A model generated the notes under the pieces. The model saw only the letters and a program-made list of their open reading frames with translations. It had not been told where the DNA came from and searched no databases. The position numbers and the translations under genes are program-made. Of a stretch of DNA of 64,000 nt, positions 31,194-42,750 are shown piece by piece. Positions within the stretch are counted from its first letter, which is position 1. Each line of letters starts with the position of its first letter. Location: contig JACEFZ010017893.1 of assembly GCA_014155875.1 (NCBI GenBank), positions 124,001-188,000 of the forward strand. The letters are read 5' to 3'. This stretch comes from Cepaea nemoralis (Eukaryota; Mollusca; Gastropoda; Stylommatophora; Helicidae).

Positions 31194-31724
31194 TGTCAGC
31201 GTCTTGATTCACAATCACACAGGCTCGTAGTAACCAACAGATGTGATAACAAACACTGTCACAGAATGACTGTACGTGACACACAGCGAATACAATTATA
31301 ACCACTTTAATCGCACTTCTCACCCGCCGCAAACATTACAGGCATTGCTTAACCATAATGGCGATGCCATTACACAATAAATATATACATTCAATACATC
31401 AGTTCATAACTTACAACACTACGTCCCAGGCGCACTGTCTTCTATACTCAAACAGCGTTCTCTCTAATAGCGTCCACTCACATAAGCAATACGAGCACAC
31501 ATCGCCCATGTCTGTCCTCTACCACAGTCCGAGGCCGTCTGCCGTCTAACCGCCGTAAGTCCTCATTGGTCGTGTTTTCTCACTACGTGGACTCCGTGCG
31601 CCACGCATGCCACAAGTGACCGTTCTTGTCACTGCGTAGTTAGTGCCGCTCACAGGCGTACCTGGCCGTAATTGCCAGGCGTCGATGATGAAGACACGGC
31701 AGATCTGGTGGGGAGATTCTGACA
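31194..31724 (-). repeat. 5-prime LTR of gypsy element 1
   Basis: 531 bp, TGTCAG...CTGACA, matches 26837-27360 with small indels. The right flank carries the target repeat GCCGT at 31725-31729. The promoter would sit here on the minus strand. Confidence 0.95.
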
Positions 31725-33557
31725 GCCGTTTAATTTCTGTCATTGTGTCACCATTGTTGGTAATCAGTGACCCAAGATATTCAAAATGTTCCACCACCTC
31801 AAATTTTTCCCCATTAACGTATATTTCTTTCTCCATTGCAGTTTTGTCTGTATGCATTATCTTTGTTTTTGCTATGTTAAGATATAAGTTGTGATTTTCA
31901 CTATTCAATTGGGTTGAGGCTATGAGGTTTTCTATGCCATTCTGTGTTGTGGATAGTAATACTGTATCATCAGCATATCAAATCTCTGGTATGTCATGAC
32001 CGCCGATATTTAGGGCTTCATATAGCTCCCTGTTTATATCATCTCTTACATTTCTCATTATATTTTCGGCGTACAGGTTAAACAATTAGGGTGACAGCAC
32101 GCAGCCCTGACGGACTCCTTGTTTGATGTCAAACCAATCTGATGTCTCGCCATCTATTCTAACTGCTGCTTGTTGGTCTAGATAGAGCATTTTTATGAGT
32201 TGTACTACATGTGATGGAAAGCCCATATTCCTCATGATTTCCCAAAGTTTCTTATGTTGTACACAGTCAAATGCCTTTGAATAATCCACAAAACATGAGA
32301 ATAGGTTTAAATTAAATTCTCTGCACTTCTCAATTATTAATCACATGTTGAATATGTGATCTCTTGTTCCTCTTCCTTGTCTAAATCCAGCTTGAACCAC
32401 GTTAATCTCTTCTTCCATTTTCTTACGAAGTCTTCCCATTATGAATTTTAGCAGAATTTTACTTGCATGACTGATCAGGGCAACAGTTCTATAGTTGGTG
32501 CACAATTTCAGGTTGCCCTTTTTTGGTATTGGAATGAAAATAGTTCTCTTCCAATCTTTTGGCCATACCATATTTCCAAATCTTTTTACATAATGCATGA
32601 TATATGTGTATGCTTTCTTCTCCTCCCGCTTTAATTAGTTCAGCTGGTATCTCATCACATCCAGGTGATTTACCATTCTTCAGGTTCTTTATAGCCCAAG
32701 CAATTTCATCTAATGAGGGTTCAGGTTCTGTCTCTGCTGTCATTGGCTCATGTATCTCATTCATATCCTCACTGTCACTCATATCATACATTCCACTGCA
32801 GTACTCCTGCCATCTTTCTAGAATTTGCCTAGATTCTGTTACGGTATTTCTCATCTTGTCACAGATAACATTCAATTGAAGTTGAACATTTCTTGTCAAT
32901 ACCTTCATTTCTTTGAACATTTCATAATCTCTTCCAGTCCTATGACATTGCTCTATTCTGGTACAGCAATCTTGTATGTATTGATTTTTGTCCTTTCTTG
33001 TGTTCTTTCTTATTTCTCGAGTTAAAGATTTATACTTCATCCTGCTGTTATCGGATTCATCTCCTTTCTTTTTCAGCTCCCTTCGTTGTTTTATTAATTC
33101 TAATGTGTCTGATGTAATCCATGGCTTAAGTTGCTTTTTCTTGGTCGGAATTAAATCTTTGGCTGCAGTTATCAAGATATCTCTAGCTTGTACTGCCAGT
33201 TCATCAGGTGTCATTTCCTCTTGCACAAACATCAAGGCCCCAAAGCGATTCCTAACTTCTATGTTGTATGCATCTGGTATTTTTGTGAGATCAAAACGAA
33301 ATGGCCTTGGTCCTGGGGTAAGCTTTTTGAGTTTTAATTTCAGATCTGCTTCTAATAACTGATGATCTGTATCACAGTCTATGCACTTCGTAGGGTTTTT
33401 GCAGATGTTATGTTTGATCTCCATCTTCTTTGTATTAAAATATAATCTATCTGATTTTTGGTAATACTGTCCGGAGACTTCCATGTGAAGAGTCTTCTTG
33501 GATGTTGTTTAAAAAGCGTGTTGGCTATCGTGAACTCATTTTCTGTGCAAAATTCAA
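31725..33557 (-). mobile_element. RTE (BovB-like) LINE family F, endonuclease end to RT
   Basis: Minus strand: endonuclease C-terminus FCTENEFTIANTLFKQ, SPDSITKNQIDYILIQR (33557-33379), DTDHQLLEADLKLKLKKL, the linker NIEVRNRFGALM, then RT NGKSPGCDEIPAELIKAG, VVQAGFRQGRGTRDHIFNM, MDYSKAFDCVQHKKLWEIM (motif A), IKQGVRQGCVLSP (motif B), and EHFEYLGSLITNNG. YADD is altered (a stop at the Tyr, about 31980). The 331-codon frame 33484-32489 is the best preserved. Continues across the gypsy insertion at 26836. Confidence 0.9.
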
Positions 33558-34190
33558 TTAACCCTTTACAGGGCAGACGCTTGTCCGTTTTGTAGCCCTG
33601 AACGGGCAAGATATTTTCAGGTTCTGTAAAATTTTGGGTATAATAGAAAAATAAAAGAGACTGTGTGGGGTTGGCTATGTATTGGATGGGTTCGATAATG
33701 GTACATCCGATTGAGATGAAATTGTCTACACGTCTTCCTTTCATTCCTGTGCAACCGACTGTAATAGTTTCTTAGTGTAAAATCGGCTACTTACTTAATA
33801 ACATTTAATATTTGATTTTTCATTATATAATTTCTATACAGCAAGGGGACTTCACTCTAGAAAAGTTATTTCAAGGGGCATAACTTTTAATAACATTTCT
33901 ATATACTTTATAGTCATATTGTTGGACTTACTTGCACTATTGTTAAACTCTTTGTCTATAGTTATTTACATGCATATGAGTTATAATAAATAATGATATA
34001 ATCTTTAAGGCATTTTCAAAGTTTTCATAAAAATAATGCATAATGCATAACATTGTAACTCATCTTTTTATGCTTAAAGAAGTTATGTACAGTCATGTAG
34101 GTGATTAAAAACTGTTTTCATTAAAAATAATGGATGGTGTGTGGAAGGACATTCTTTTAAGTTACTGTGCGCCAGGAGCTGGGCGAAGCC
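33558..34190. other. Unassigned region starting with a TTAA-CCCTTT motif
   Basis: The LINE frame is interrupted at a TTAA (33558-33561) followed by CCCTTTACAGGGCAGACGC, which resembles the end of a piggyBac-type transposon or MITE. No matching second end was found downstream. The rest to 34190 is AT-rich without a recognised feature. Confidence 0.35.
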
Positions 34191-34860
34191 ACGCCAGGTC
34201 AGATAGACAGACAGACAGACAGATAGTCGGGAACGGGAGCTTATTTGACTACTTATATGAATTAAATGAGATGCTCCCCACCAGGGACTGGGTGAAGCCG
34301 GGCAGGCTCAGACAGACAGATAGGCAGACAGATAGTCGGAAACGGGAGCTTATATGACTACGTATATGAATTAAATGAGATGCTCCCCACCAGGAACTGG
34401 GTGAAGCCGGGCTGGGTCAGACAGACAGACAGACAGACAGACAGACAGTCAGGAACGGGAGCTTATATGACTACGTATATGAATTAAATGAGATGCTCCC
34501 CACCAAGGACTGGGTGAAACCGGGCCGGGTCAGACAGACAGACAGACAGAAAGTCGGGAACGGTGGCTTATATGACTACTTATATGAATTAAATGAGATG
34601 CTCATCACCAGGGACTGGGTGGAGCCGGGTCAGCCAGACAGACAGACAAACAAACAAGCAGACAGACAGATAGTCAGGAACGGGAGCTTATATGACTACG
34701 TATATGAATTAAATGAGATGCTCCCCACCAGGGACTGGGTGAAGCCGGGCCGGGTCAGCCAGACAGACAGACAGACAAACAAGCAGACAGACAAGCAGAC
34801 AGACTGATAGATAGATAGATCCCCTCCAGGACCTGGGCGAAGCCGGGCCGGGTCAGCTAG
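34191..34860. repeat. Satellite of about 120 bp carrying a (GACA)n microsatellite
   Basis: Six tandem units containing TATGAATTAAATGAGATGCT and ACCAGGGACTGGGTGAAGCC, each joined by a variable GACA/GATA run and a GGAACGGGAGCTTAT link. The GACA run varies from three to about nine units between copies, so both levels are mutable. The open frame through it is an artefact. Confidence 0.93.
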
Positions 34861-35803
34861 TATAGTATAAATGCTCTCACTTCACATCAAGAAGTCACTG
34901 GAATAGGAAGTGTTGATTGATGAAATAGTGCCAAGACTAGTCACTGAGGCACATATTTATTCACATGTATACATCATGCTAAATGCGGGAGCTCTCCTCT
35001 ATTTACTTCACCAGAATATATGACATTTTTAATTTATACAAAAATTATCCATATTCAAAGTCAACCTCCCTCCCTTGAAATATTTGAGGATCGCCTGTTT
35101 GCAGATCATTTACAAACTCTATTATTTGAATTTATAAGTTAAACGATACAGGCAACAATAATTACAAGTTGAATTGTAGATATAAGGTACCAGATATTCA
35201 CCGTCATGTACCTCAAGTCCTTTGTACACTCTAACGCTCCTCAGTTTCATCACACATATTCCTATTAAAACACAAAACACCCAAGAGCAGCCCCAGATAC
35301 CTAAACAACATGTCCACTAACACCCTGTCATTTTTTATTTACTTTTTCACCATTTTTGTGCCTCCCCGTTGCAGTATATATTTTTTTTTTTACTTTTCAC
35401 AAATTTTCAAATGTCCCCATTGATGTTGTTTTAAATCCTTTTTCGCCACTTTTGTCACATCCTAATATGCTGTTTGCATAATTTTGTACTTGTTTGTAGA
35501 ATAACTCCTAACAGCCTGCTAGTCCATCTAATAGTATTTACATTTGCTAATTATTAGCCTGTTCTTTTGTCTTATTATACTGCATGAGCCTTGACATGAA
35601 TATTCAAAGTCAATATTCAGGTAAATGATGGCATTAAAAATAATGTGACATGCAGTAGTAAATAAATTAACAAGATAGCATAAGGAACAGCTATTGAATG
35701 TTGCTTACAATGTGTTAACTGTAATGAGAGTAGCACCATATATGGTCTGACAGAAATTATGTTGTGAAAAGTAGAGGTAATAATTCTTGTGTAATTTCAA
35801 CAG
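34861..35803 (+). other. Intron 3-prime end before exon c
   Basis: AT-rich, T-runs near 35380. No element recognised. Acceptor AG at 35802-35803 preceded by AATTTCAAC. Confidence 0.5.
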
Positions 35804-35947
35804 ACATTCCAAACTACAGTGTAACAAGTGAGCAGTTTCCAGATAAAAGGTATGCAAGACTTGCAAATCTAAAAGCTGGAGCTGGTATTCAGTTTCGAGT
35901 GTCGGCTCGGAACAGTTTTGGAATTGGTGCTCCAAGTTTACCAACAG
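35804..35947 (+). CDS. Cont-like: Contactin-like gene, exon c (C-terminal half of FN3 domain 1)
   Basis: 144-bp exon, acceptor AG 35802-35803, donor GT 35948-35949 (GTAAGT), phase 1 in and phase 1 out. It completes the FN3 domain begun in exon b: IPNYSVTSEQFPDKRYARLA (E strand), NLKAGAGIQFRVSARNSFGI with the conserved F-strand Tyr position held by Phe and the N-x-x-G turn, and GAPSLPT at the G strand. The split inside one FN3 domain supports these being neighbouring exons of one gene despite a 23.7-kb intron full of transposons. Confidence 0.87.
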
Positions 35948-37330
35948 GTAAGTGCAAAAGGAACTTAAAATTTAAAAAAAAAAATGCCCTTTGAACTCTA
36001 GTCATCCAACCCAATAAAATCCAATAATCTTGGGCACCAGATCAATAAATTAACTAAACAGTACAATTAGTAATTAGTAAGTAAAATTAATGTGTCACAA
36101 CAAAGTTAAACAAGATGAAAGGTCAAGGATACTTTTTAATCACCTAGAGGCTTACTGCGTGTATGATGCTAGCTCCATACTTTTATAGACCCACTGGTAC
36201 TCAATGGAGGATATTGCTAATATTATTCCAACTACCTTTGCTTCTCAAGACATTTCCTGGGAACACATATCATCAAAAAAAAATCTTCACCCCAGTTGGG
36301 ATTAAAACACATGACCACTGTGCTGGCACCTCCGGACATAACGAATTTATCCAGTGCTACTCAGAATGGCTTATTTTATAATATCCAGTATTCATGCTTA
36401 TTAAACCAGACCTCCCAGCATGTAAAACTTTTTATTTGGATACATAACTTTCCCAAGATTTACACCACTTGTTTGTTTCAATGGTCTGTCTCTGAAAGCC
36501 AGGTTTAGGAAATCACTGGCATGTTTGTTAATTGTATGCATCCCTCAACACAAATATTATTATTATCTACAGTTTGTGATGACTCTTGAAGGTGATGTAT
36601 GTCCATATATTTCAGCCTCTGTGCCTCAGATGCACTTGTGAAGACTTAGTGTTGCTGTTTTGTATTCACCAAGTAATCATTAGGTTGCATTCACAAACAT
36701 TAAAAAAAACATGGATTTCACAATAAAATTTGGTGGAGCTGTGGTACAGCTGTAGAAATGTAAACAATACAAAATAACACAAAGTAATGCAGCTTTACAG
36801 AACAGAATTATGAAACATACAGTACGTTGCGGCAACTAGTATCTGCATGCTCATGCTTATTACGTACATCCACTGGGACTCTTTAGCTTTCACTCTCTGA
36901 TAACTATCACATCTCCATTGCTTCCAGTGTCCTGCCTTATCTCCCTGCCTCCTCTTTTCATGTACCACTTCCACTCATTTACCTGGGACTTTCACTGAAC
37001 CTTTATCACCTACTACCCTGGTATCATCCCCTACCCCAGTCCCCATGACCCACAGACTCCCACAGCTATGTATAAAAGAGGATTAAGATGCCATTCGTGG
37101 TAGCAGTACAGCCTGGGACTGATAACTAACATTTTTTTCACATTTTTATTTTCTCTTCATTGCTCTCATTTTTTTCCATCTTTTTATTCTTCTCATCCCA
37201 TCCTTAAGCCTTAATGTAGTCACCAGAGGGTCTTCTCCGTGACTATATGTTGTGTTTTGTGTATGTATTTATTTGCTGATGAAGGCTTGTCGCTGCAACG
37301 TCCTGTATGTTTCATAATTCTGTTCTGTAA
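35948..37330. other. Intron sequence, possible SINE relic
   Basis: No gene. On the minus strand 36320-36285 reads GTGTTTTAATCCC next to a tRNA-like stretch, possibly a decayed SINE. Remainder unassigned. Confidence 0.4.
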
Positions 37331-37795
37331 AGCTGCATTCATTCATTCAATCTGTAGCATGTCCTTTGCCGAACCTCACTCCCATAACAACCTTCCGGAA
37401 AACCTCTCGATCATAAGCAAGATGTCCTGTGTCCCATACACCCATCTGGAGATCATCCGCCACATCCTGCACCCATCTTCTCTTTGGCCTTCCTATACCT
37501 CTCTTCACAGGCATATACCCCTCTATTATTGTTCTCTCGAAATTTTCGTGACGTTTCAAGTGATCAAAATATTTCAATTTTCTTTGTTTTGTCTTCTGTA
37601 ATAGCCAACCTTCTTCAATATTCAGCTCTTGAAGTATTGATGCATTTTTTTTTCTTTATCCAAGATATTCTTAGAACTCGTCTATAACATTTATATTCAA
37701 AGGTATTTATGCTCTGTTCAGCTTGTTTAGTAAGTTTCCAGGTTTCACAGGCGTATATTGCAATGGGAAAGATACATGCTCTTAAAAATCAAATT
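37331..37795 (-). mobile_element. RTE LINE family F, 3-prime end
   Basis: Minus strand: ISWIKKKNASILQELNIEEG, LKYFDHLKRHENFERTII, GIGRPKRRWVQDVADDL and a tail of (GAAT)n at 37331-37350. Same terminus as 26311 and 42750. Truncated on the 5-prime side before the RT. Confidence 0.88.
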
Positions 37796-37864
37796 TTTTG
37801 CTGCATTACTTTTGTGTTATTTTATATTTATATATTGAAGCATGTTAAACCTCAATTAAATCTG

Positions 37865-38158
37865 TGAGTCTGTGAAGAGTTGGGAAATACCCTAAAAGAA
37901 TCTATAAAAATTCTAGAACGATGGCAAGAATACTGCAGTAGAATGTATGATATGAATGACTGTGAAGATATGAATGAGATACATGAATCAATGACAGCAG
38001 AGACAAAACCTGAACCCTCATTAGGTGAAATTGCATGGGCAATGAAGAAGCTGAAGAATGGTAAATCACCAGGATGTGATGAGATACCATCTGTACTAAT
38101 TAAAGCGGGAGGAGACAAAAGCATACAAATCTATCACACATTATGTAAAATAGATATG
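37865..38158 (+). mobile_element. RTE LINE family F, RT N-terminal fragment
   Basis: ILERWQEYCSRMYDMNDCED, ETKPEPSLGEIAWAMKKLKN then GKSPGCDEIPSVLIKAGGD, collinear with 32600-32900 on the other strand. It stops at 38158, where gypsy element 3 begins. The 3-prime part of the same family resumes at 42165, with the middle of the RT missing. Confidence 0.88.
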
Positions 38159-39090
38159 TGTCACAATCCCCTGTAACAGATTAAGATTGGCCATTGTCAA
38201 AGGTCTCGATAATTTCCAAATATAACTGAGTAATGCAGGATGGCTCAGCCACAGGTATAACGACACAGATCATTACTTTAATCCATAGCTATGAGTCACT
38301 AGAGAAAACTTATGTTGCGCACTCAAAATTCGTTTAATCATAGATGAACACAGTGACACGCAGAACATTATTCCAGTATGTTTAGTATACATAATCCATC
38401 ATCGTTAGGATTACGTTTCTCTATAACATTGCCATCTCTAGGCCTCCTTCAACTAGTGGCTCTCCAACAGCTGGCTAGAACCACTCAACAAAATCCATTA
38501 GCTTGCCTGGTGTCTCCCACACCTCAGCCCGAGACTCACTGTCGAATCCAGACCTCCACTGCCTGGATCAAAACTTCACTCTATCCTCACAAGCTTGGCT
38601 GGTGTCTCACACACCTCAGCCGAAGATTCAATACTCCAAGCTCAGACCTCCACTGTCTGGCTCAAAACTCATCTCCCCGTAATTTTCCCAGCTACATCTT
38701 TTTATCGCCTCTTCCCAGACCTACCACGAACCACACCATTTAACCCTTTTCAATCTCAATCTACATTCCACCACCATTACCTTTCTAGGTTCCCTTAATC
38801 TATTAGTTTCCAATCACATTTTACCTTTCCACTGGTGATTTAAATCTAGACAATTCACCATTGTTTCGCCCCCCCCCCACCCTGGCATGACGATTTATAT
38901 CTATATCTATCTATATATTTAGTCGGTGTTTAAACCATCATCTAATCTGGGACTATCCCCGTGTGATGAAAATGTGTAATTAACCTACTTGGCCTCACAT
39001 CTGTGTACTTTTCTGACCCAGTTACCCCCACCAGTATAATAACATTCCTAGCTAGTCCGCTAACCTCCCAATTTGCATAAACCTACACAT
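38159..39090 (-). repeat. Probable 3-prime LTR of gypsy element 3
   Basis: Starts TGTCACAATCCCC at 38159, directly at the LINE break. A purine-rich tract on the minus strand (about 39117-39097, AAAGAAATTT reversed with a G-run) suggests the other boundary near 39090. The second LTR is absent, so limits are tentative. Confidence 0.45.
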
Positions 39091-39568
39091 GTTGCACTAC
39101 CCCCTCCTCAAAAGAAATTTCCAATGATGGAATAATGCTTCTCTACCTAGACATCAACATAATGATGCATGGATAGTAGTAAGTCTTTTACCCTCATAGT
39201 CCGTCTCTTACCCCTCTTGTTCATCTCGACTACCACCTTAAATACTACAGCAGGTAATCACCAGTATCCTAACACATTCACCTGCATGTGGAACCAAAAA
39301 TTCACCATGTTCCTACTCACCACATCATGGAAAAACATTACATACAACTTTCACATTACCTTATATAGCAGGTAATCATACGTAACCTAACCCATACCCC
39401 ATACATCAACACAAACACATTTCCACCTTGTGTACTCATGCTTAAGCTAATACTTCACACAATAAGCAACACATCACAGAAAAAATCCCATATGTGTACC
39501 TGCAAGTAACTTAATATCATCAAGAACACACAAAATATTCAACCTTACACATTGTGATAAGTGGCACA

Positions 39569-40365
39569 CTATCCAATAAACGTCTCTAGCATTGTCTCCT
39601 CCAATAAATAAGAAAATTGTTCACATAACACTTGGTAATTGTTCATATGCTTATCTGTGTCGCCCCTTGACCCCCCTAGTCGGTTTGCACGATAACTTGT
39701 CTGTCCGTCGAGTATCTCGACTGTTGCCTGCCTAGACCCCTTAATCGCTAAGGCCCCACGTTGAACATTTGAACCATTAGTTTCTGGTGGTGAGAGTTCA
39801 TTGTTGACCTGCAGCCCTGAATAAATGGTTGGTTTCTTCTCGTGTCGCTCACATCCCCCAGTTTCTGCCGATGATGCGTCTCCCCCTCGTGTACACTGAA
39901 AATCAAGAGGAGGGAGAATTACAATGGGACGATTCAAAGTCAGGCATCGTACTTTTGAGGTCTGCTACACACTGTGGTGTGTAGACCACTTTGTTAGGTC
40001 TGCCCTTCTGTGTCCACACAGACAACACTGATGTGATAGCTGACACAAATTTCTTTCCGACTGTATTATGGCCTTGCGTGATGTGTAACATCTTGTTCAC
40101 ATCTCTCATCATCTGAAATGTAAATTTTGCCCCTTGTCAGGCAGAATCTCATTAGGCAAACCCGACCAGAAAGTGCTGCTAATAGTGCTTCAGTTGCTGC
40201 TTCTACAGTACTATGTCTGATAGGTACTAGTTCCGCCCATCTCGTGTAACCATCACTCATGATCACTATATATCTAAAATACCTCTTGGATATCACTAAC
40301 ACTGGGTCAGTGATGTCACTAACACTCTTTTTAAATGCCTTAACTTTCGTGTCTGTATCTTGCAC
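39569..40365 (-). pseudogene. Gypsy integrase core and C-terminal tail (element 3)
   Basis: Minus strand, three overlapping frames: YFRYIVIMSDGYTRWAELVP (first catalytic Asp), LTRGKIYISDDE (second Asp, variant of SDRG), then decayed sequence and a hydrophilic tail ending ETMLETFIG before a stop at 39569. The catalytic Glu was not found. Continues from the zinc-binding part at 40439. Confidence 0.75.
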
Positions 40366-40438
40366 CGTTGCACAGGATTCTCTGTCTAACTGCCTCTTTA
40401 CTAAATCCTGGCCAATAAAACTGGGACATGGCTCTTTG

Positions 40439-41197
40439 CTATGTACACATTATTCCCATGTGTCCTGCGAATGACGTCTCATAATCTGTTCTCATATTCA
40501 GTTGTATATGCGCCCAAGGTACCCCACCTTGCCTGTTTATCATCTTGTCATCTGACATGTCGTTAGTGAGACTAGTATTCTTCCCTTCGAAGCACCGCCT
40601 CTCGTTCGTTAATGGCGTATGTTCTGGATTACTATACCCCTGATAACATTTGTCCATAGTGATGTCTTTTCTTTGACAGTCATTACCGCTCTGCTTGAGA
40701 TCATCAGTCTTCCCCTTATAAGTGGTGCTATTGTTAGTCTCTTTCTCGTTGTCTTTTTCACGCATCTCTTCTTCTTCAGATATAGCATCTAATCTAGGTT
40801 GTCTTCTGGTAACTACCGCGTTACTTCTCTCACCATATTTACGGTACCAGTTATCTATTTCCTGATCTGTACATGCTTTGGCTGTTGGTATGTTTCCAAT
40901 GATCAAGTCTGCTACTGGGGAGTCCAGAACGCATTCTGTCACTCTACCTGTAATATGTGGTTGTTTCACTGTGATCACGGCTAGTGGGTAAACTTCTACT
41001 GTCCCATTAAAAGTAATACATCTAACCTTTTTCCCTGTGTAAGGTGAAGGATGGACCAAACTTTTCCTGACTCCGATCGTCGTACATCCGGAATCCCTAA
41101 GTGTTACTGCTAGAGTGTCATTAACAAACCCATAATGCAGCTTCAAACTTCCTCCTGCATGCACTGCTGATCCTGCTTGAAATGGGTGACTGTCCAT
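40439..41197 (-). pseudogene. Gypsy protease joined to integrase zinc domain (element 3)
   Basis: 252 codons in one frame: LHYGFVNDTLAVTLRDSGCT (D-S-G protease loop), VRCITFNGTVEVYPLAV, VADLIIGNIPTA, a 100-residue charged linker (ISEEEEMREKDNEKETNN), then MRTDYETSFAGHMGI, the start of the integrase His-His-Cys-Cys domain. A single uninterrupted frame from protease to integrase is direct evidence that RT did not lie between them in the ancestor of this copy. Confidence 0.88.
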
Positions 41198-42150
41198 TAA
41201 GACAGGCTGACTGTCTTTATCAAATAGAGGTTTGCATCTACTGCAACTCTCATTATTGATATTCTCAACTCAATCACTTGTGGTGCATTTGAGTGCTCAG
41301 TTTCCCCCATCATACACTGATATCGTAAGTGCCCAGTCCCGCCACATTTGAAACAAATAATGTTCTTCCTCCTATTATTTGTTGGCCTACTGGATGGTTG
41401 TACATCACAATCCACTGTTCTGTGCCTCCAACTCCCACAATTAAAACATCCAAAATAACTATTCAGACGCCTCTTATAATTTCCTCTGTGGTCTGGGTAA
41501 CGTCCTGATCTGCCAAAATGGTTGCCACGGAAACCATTGTCTTGAGGTCCTTGTTGCTCATACCTATGTGTTGAGTCCACACTTTTCGATCTTGGTCTGA
41601 TCCCAAGATTCTGATCCTGTTTAGTATACGCTGCACAGACTATTTTCTCATCAACCTGTCTGCCAATAGAACAGTTCGGATGTGCAGTCAAGTAATTTTG
41701 TCCTAACTGAGACATTGTTTCAATGTCCTTTGATTTACGTTAATATAATGATAATGCCGATAATATCTTGTCTCATAGCACCGGGTCCACTAAACGGTTA
41801 AAATCTCCTCCTACATCTGCAAGCTCCAGCCATTTATGAAAAAGATTCTTCACAGTATTAACAAAGTCTGTAAAATCCTGATTTGTCTCTGGGACAAATT
41901 GTCTGAACTTTGTTCTGTACCCATGCTCAGTTAGGTTGAACTTTGTAAGCAAGCATTGATGCAGAATAGTATAATTATTTCTTTCTTCCACTGGTAAATT
42001 GAACATGGTATCTAGGGCCTTTCCCGTCAGATACTCACTCAGCTTCATAGCATACTCTCCTTCTGGAATGCCTAAAGCCTTAATTGCAGCCTAGAAACGG
42101 TCCAAATATGCCTGAATATTATCTTTATCTGTAAAGTATGGCAGTTTTAG
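41197..42150 (-). pseudogene. Gypsy gag: capsid-like domain and two zinc knuckles (element 3)
   Basis: Minus strand: LKLPYFTDKDN (42150), EYAMKLSEYLTGKALDTM, YTILHQCLLTKFNLTEHGYR and FVPETNQDFTDFVNTVKN form a retrotransposon gag domain. After a break comes a region with CFNCGSWRHRTVDC and CFKCGGTGHLRYQC, two CCHC knuckles for RNA packaging. Gag and pol seem to share a frame with slight offset at 41197. Confidence 0.85.
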
Positions 42151-42164
42151 TCGCTGTGAAGAGT

Positions 42165-42750
42165 TGGTGGAAAATGTTGAATATCTTGGGCCATTAATTA
42201 CCAACAATGGTGACACAATGAAAGAAATTAAAAGACGAATATCTATTGCCCTTCAGAAATTAAAACAACTGAATAAATTGTGGAGTGGAACAGACTACAA
42301 AAATTAGATTTTTAAGAGCATACATCTTTCCCATAGCAACATACGCCTGTGAGACCTGTACACTTACTAAACAAGCTGAACAGTGCATAAATGCTTTTGA
42401 ATATAAATGTTACAGACAGGTTCTAAGAATATCTTGGATACAGAAAGGAACAAATGCATCCATACAACAAGAATTGAATATTAAAGAAGGGTGGCTACTA
42501 AAGATGATAAAACAAAGAAAATTGAAATATTTTGGTCATTTGAAATGTCATGACAGTTTGGAGAGAACACTCATCGAGGGAAGAGAAGAAGAAAAAGGCC
42601 AAAGAGAAGATGGTTGCAGGATGTGGTAGGTGATCTCTAGATTGGTGTATCGGACGCGGGACTTCTTGTTTATGACAGAGATGTTTTCCAGACGGTTGTT
42701 ATGGGAGCAAGTTCTGCAAGGAACATGCTACTGAATGAATGAATGATATA
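42165..42750 (+). mobile_element. RTE LINE family F, 3-prime end
   Basis: NVEYLGPLITNNGDTMKEIK, AYIFPIATYACETCTLTKQA, FEYKCYRQVLRISWIQKG, KLKYFGHLKCHDSLERT, ending in (GAAT)n at 42735-42748. Likely the other half of the copy starting at 37865. About 900 bp of RT between them is not present. Confidence 0.88.

Larger units (their letters stand above)
26837..31724 (-). mobile_element. Ty3/gypsy-class LTR element with permuted pol (Gmr1-like), element 1
   Basis: Complete at both ends: LTRs 26837-27360 and 31194-31724, each TGTCAG...CTGACA, and a 5-bp duplication GCCGT at 26832-26836 and 31725-31729. A purine-rich stretch precedes the 3-prime LTR (27361-27390 on the minus strand). Coding order on the minus strand is protease (31018-30419), integrase (30354-29462), RT C-terminus plus RNase H (29461-28722). 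Normal gypsy order is protease-RT-RNase H-integrase; integrase ahead of RT is known for Gmr1-like gypsy elements. Gag and the RT core are deleted. The LTRs differ by a few percent by eye, so the insertion is not young. Confidence 0.88.
38159..42150 (-). mobile_element. Ty3/gypsy-class element with gag-PR-IN order, element 3
   Basis: Minus strand: gag (42150-41773), two zinc knuckles (41715-41197), protease running in the same frame into an integrase zinc motif (41197-40439), integrase core (40365-39903), a tail to 39569, then about 470 bp non-coding and a probable 3-prime LTR. Protease joins integrase without any RT between them, the arrangement expected for Gmr1-like elements. RT and RNase H are absent altogether. 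The 5-prime LTR is missing (truncated at gag codon block LKLPYFTDKDN). It lies within a LINE family F copy. Confidence 0.82.

Noticed and set aside
37868..42168. 14-bp match CTGTGAAGAGTTGG flanking gypsy element 3 as target duplication
   Set aside because: Both occurrences align with normal, different positions of the surrounding LINE family, so the match looks coincidental. Gypsy elements make 4-6-bp duplications.
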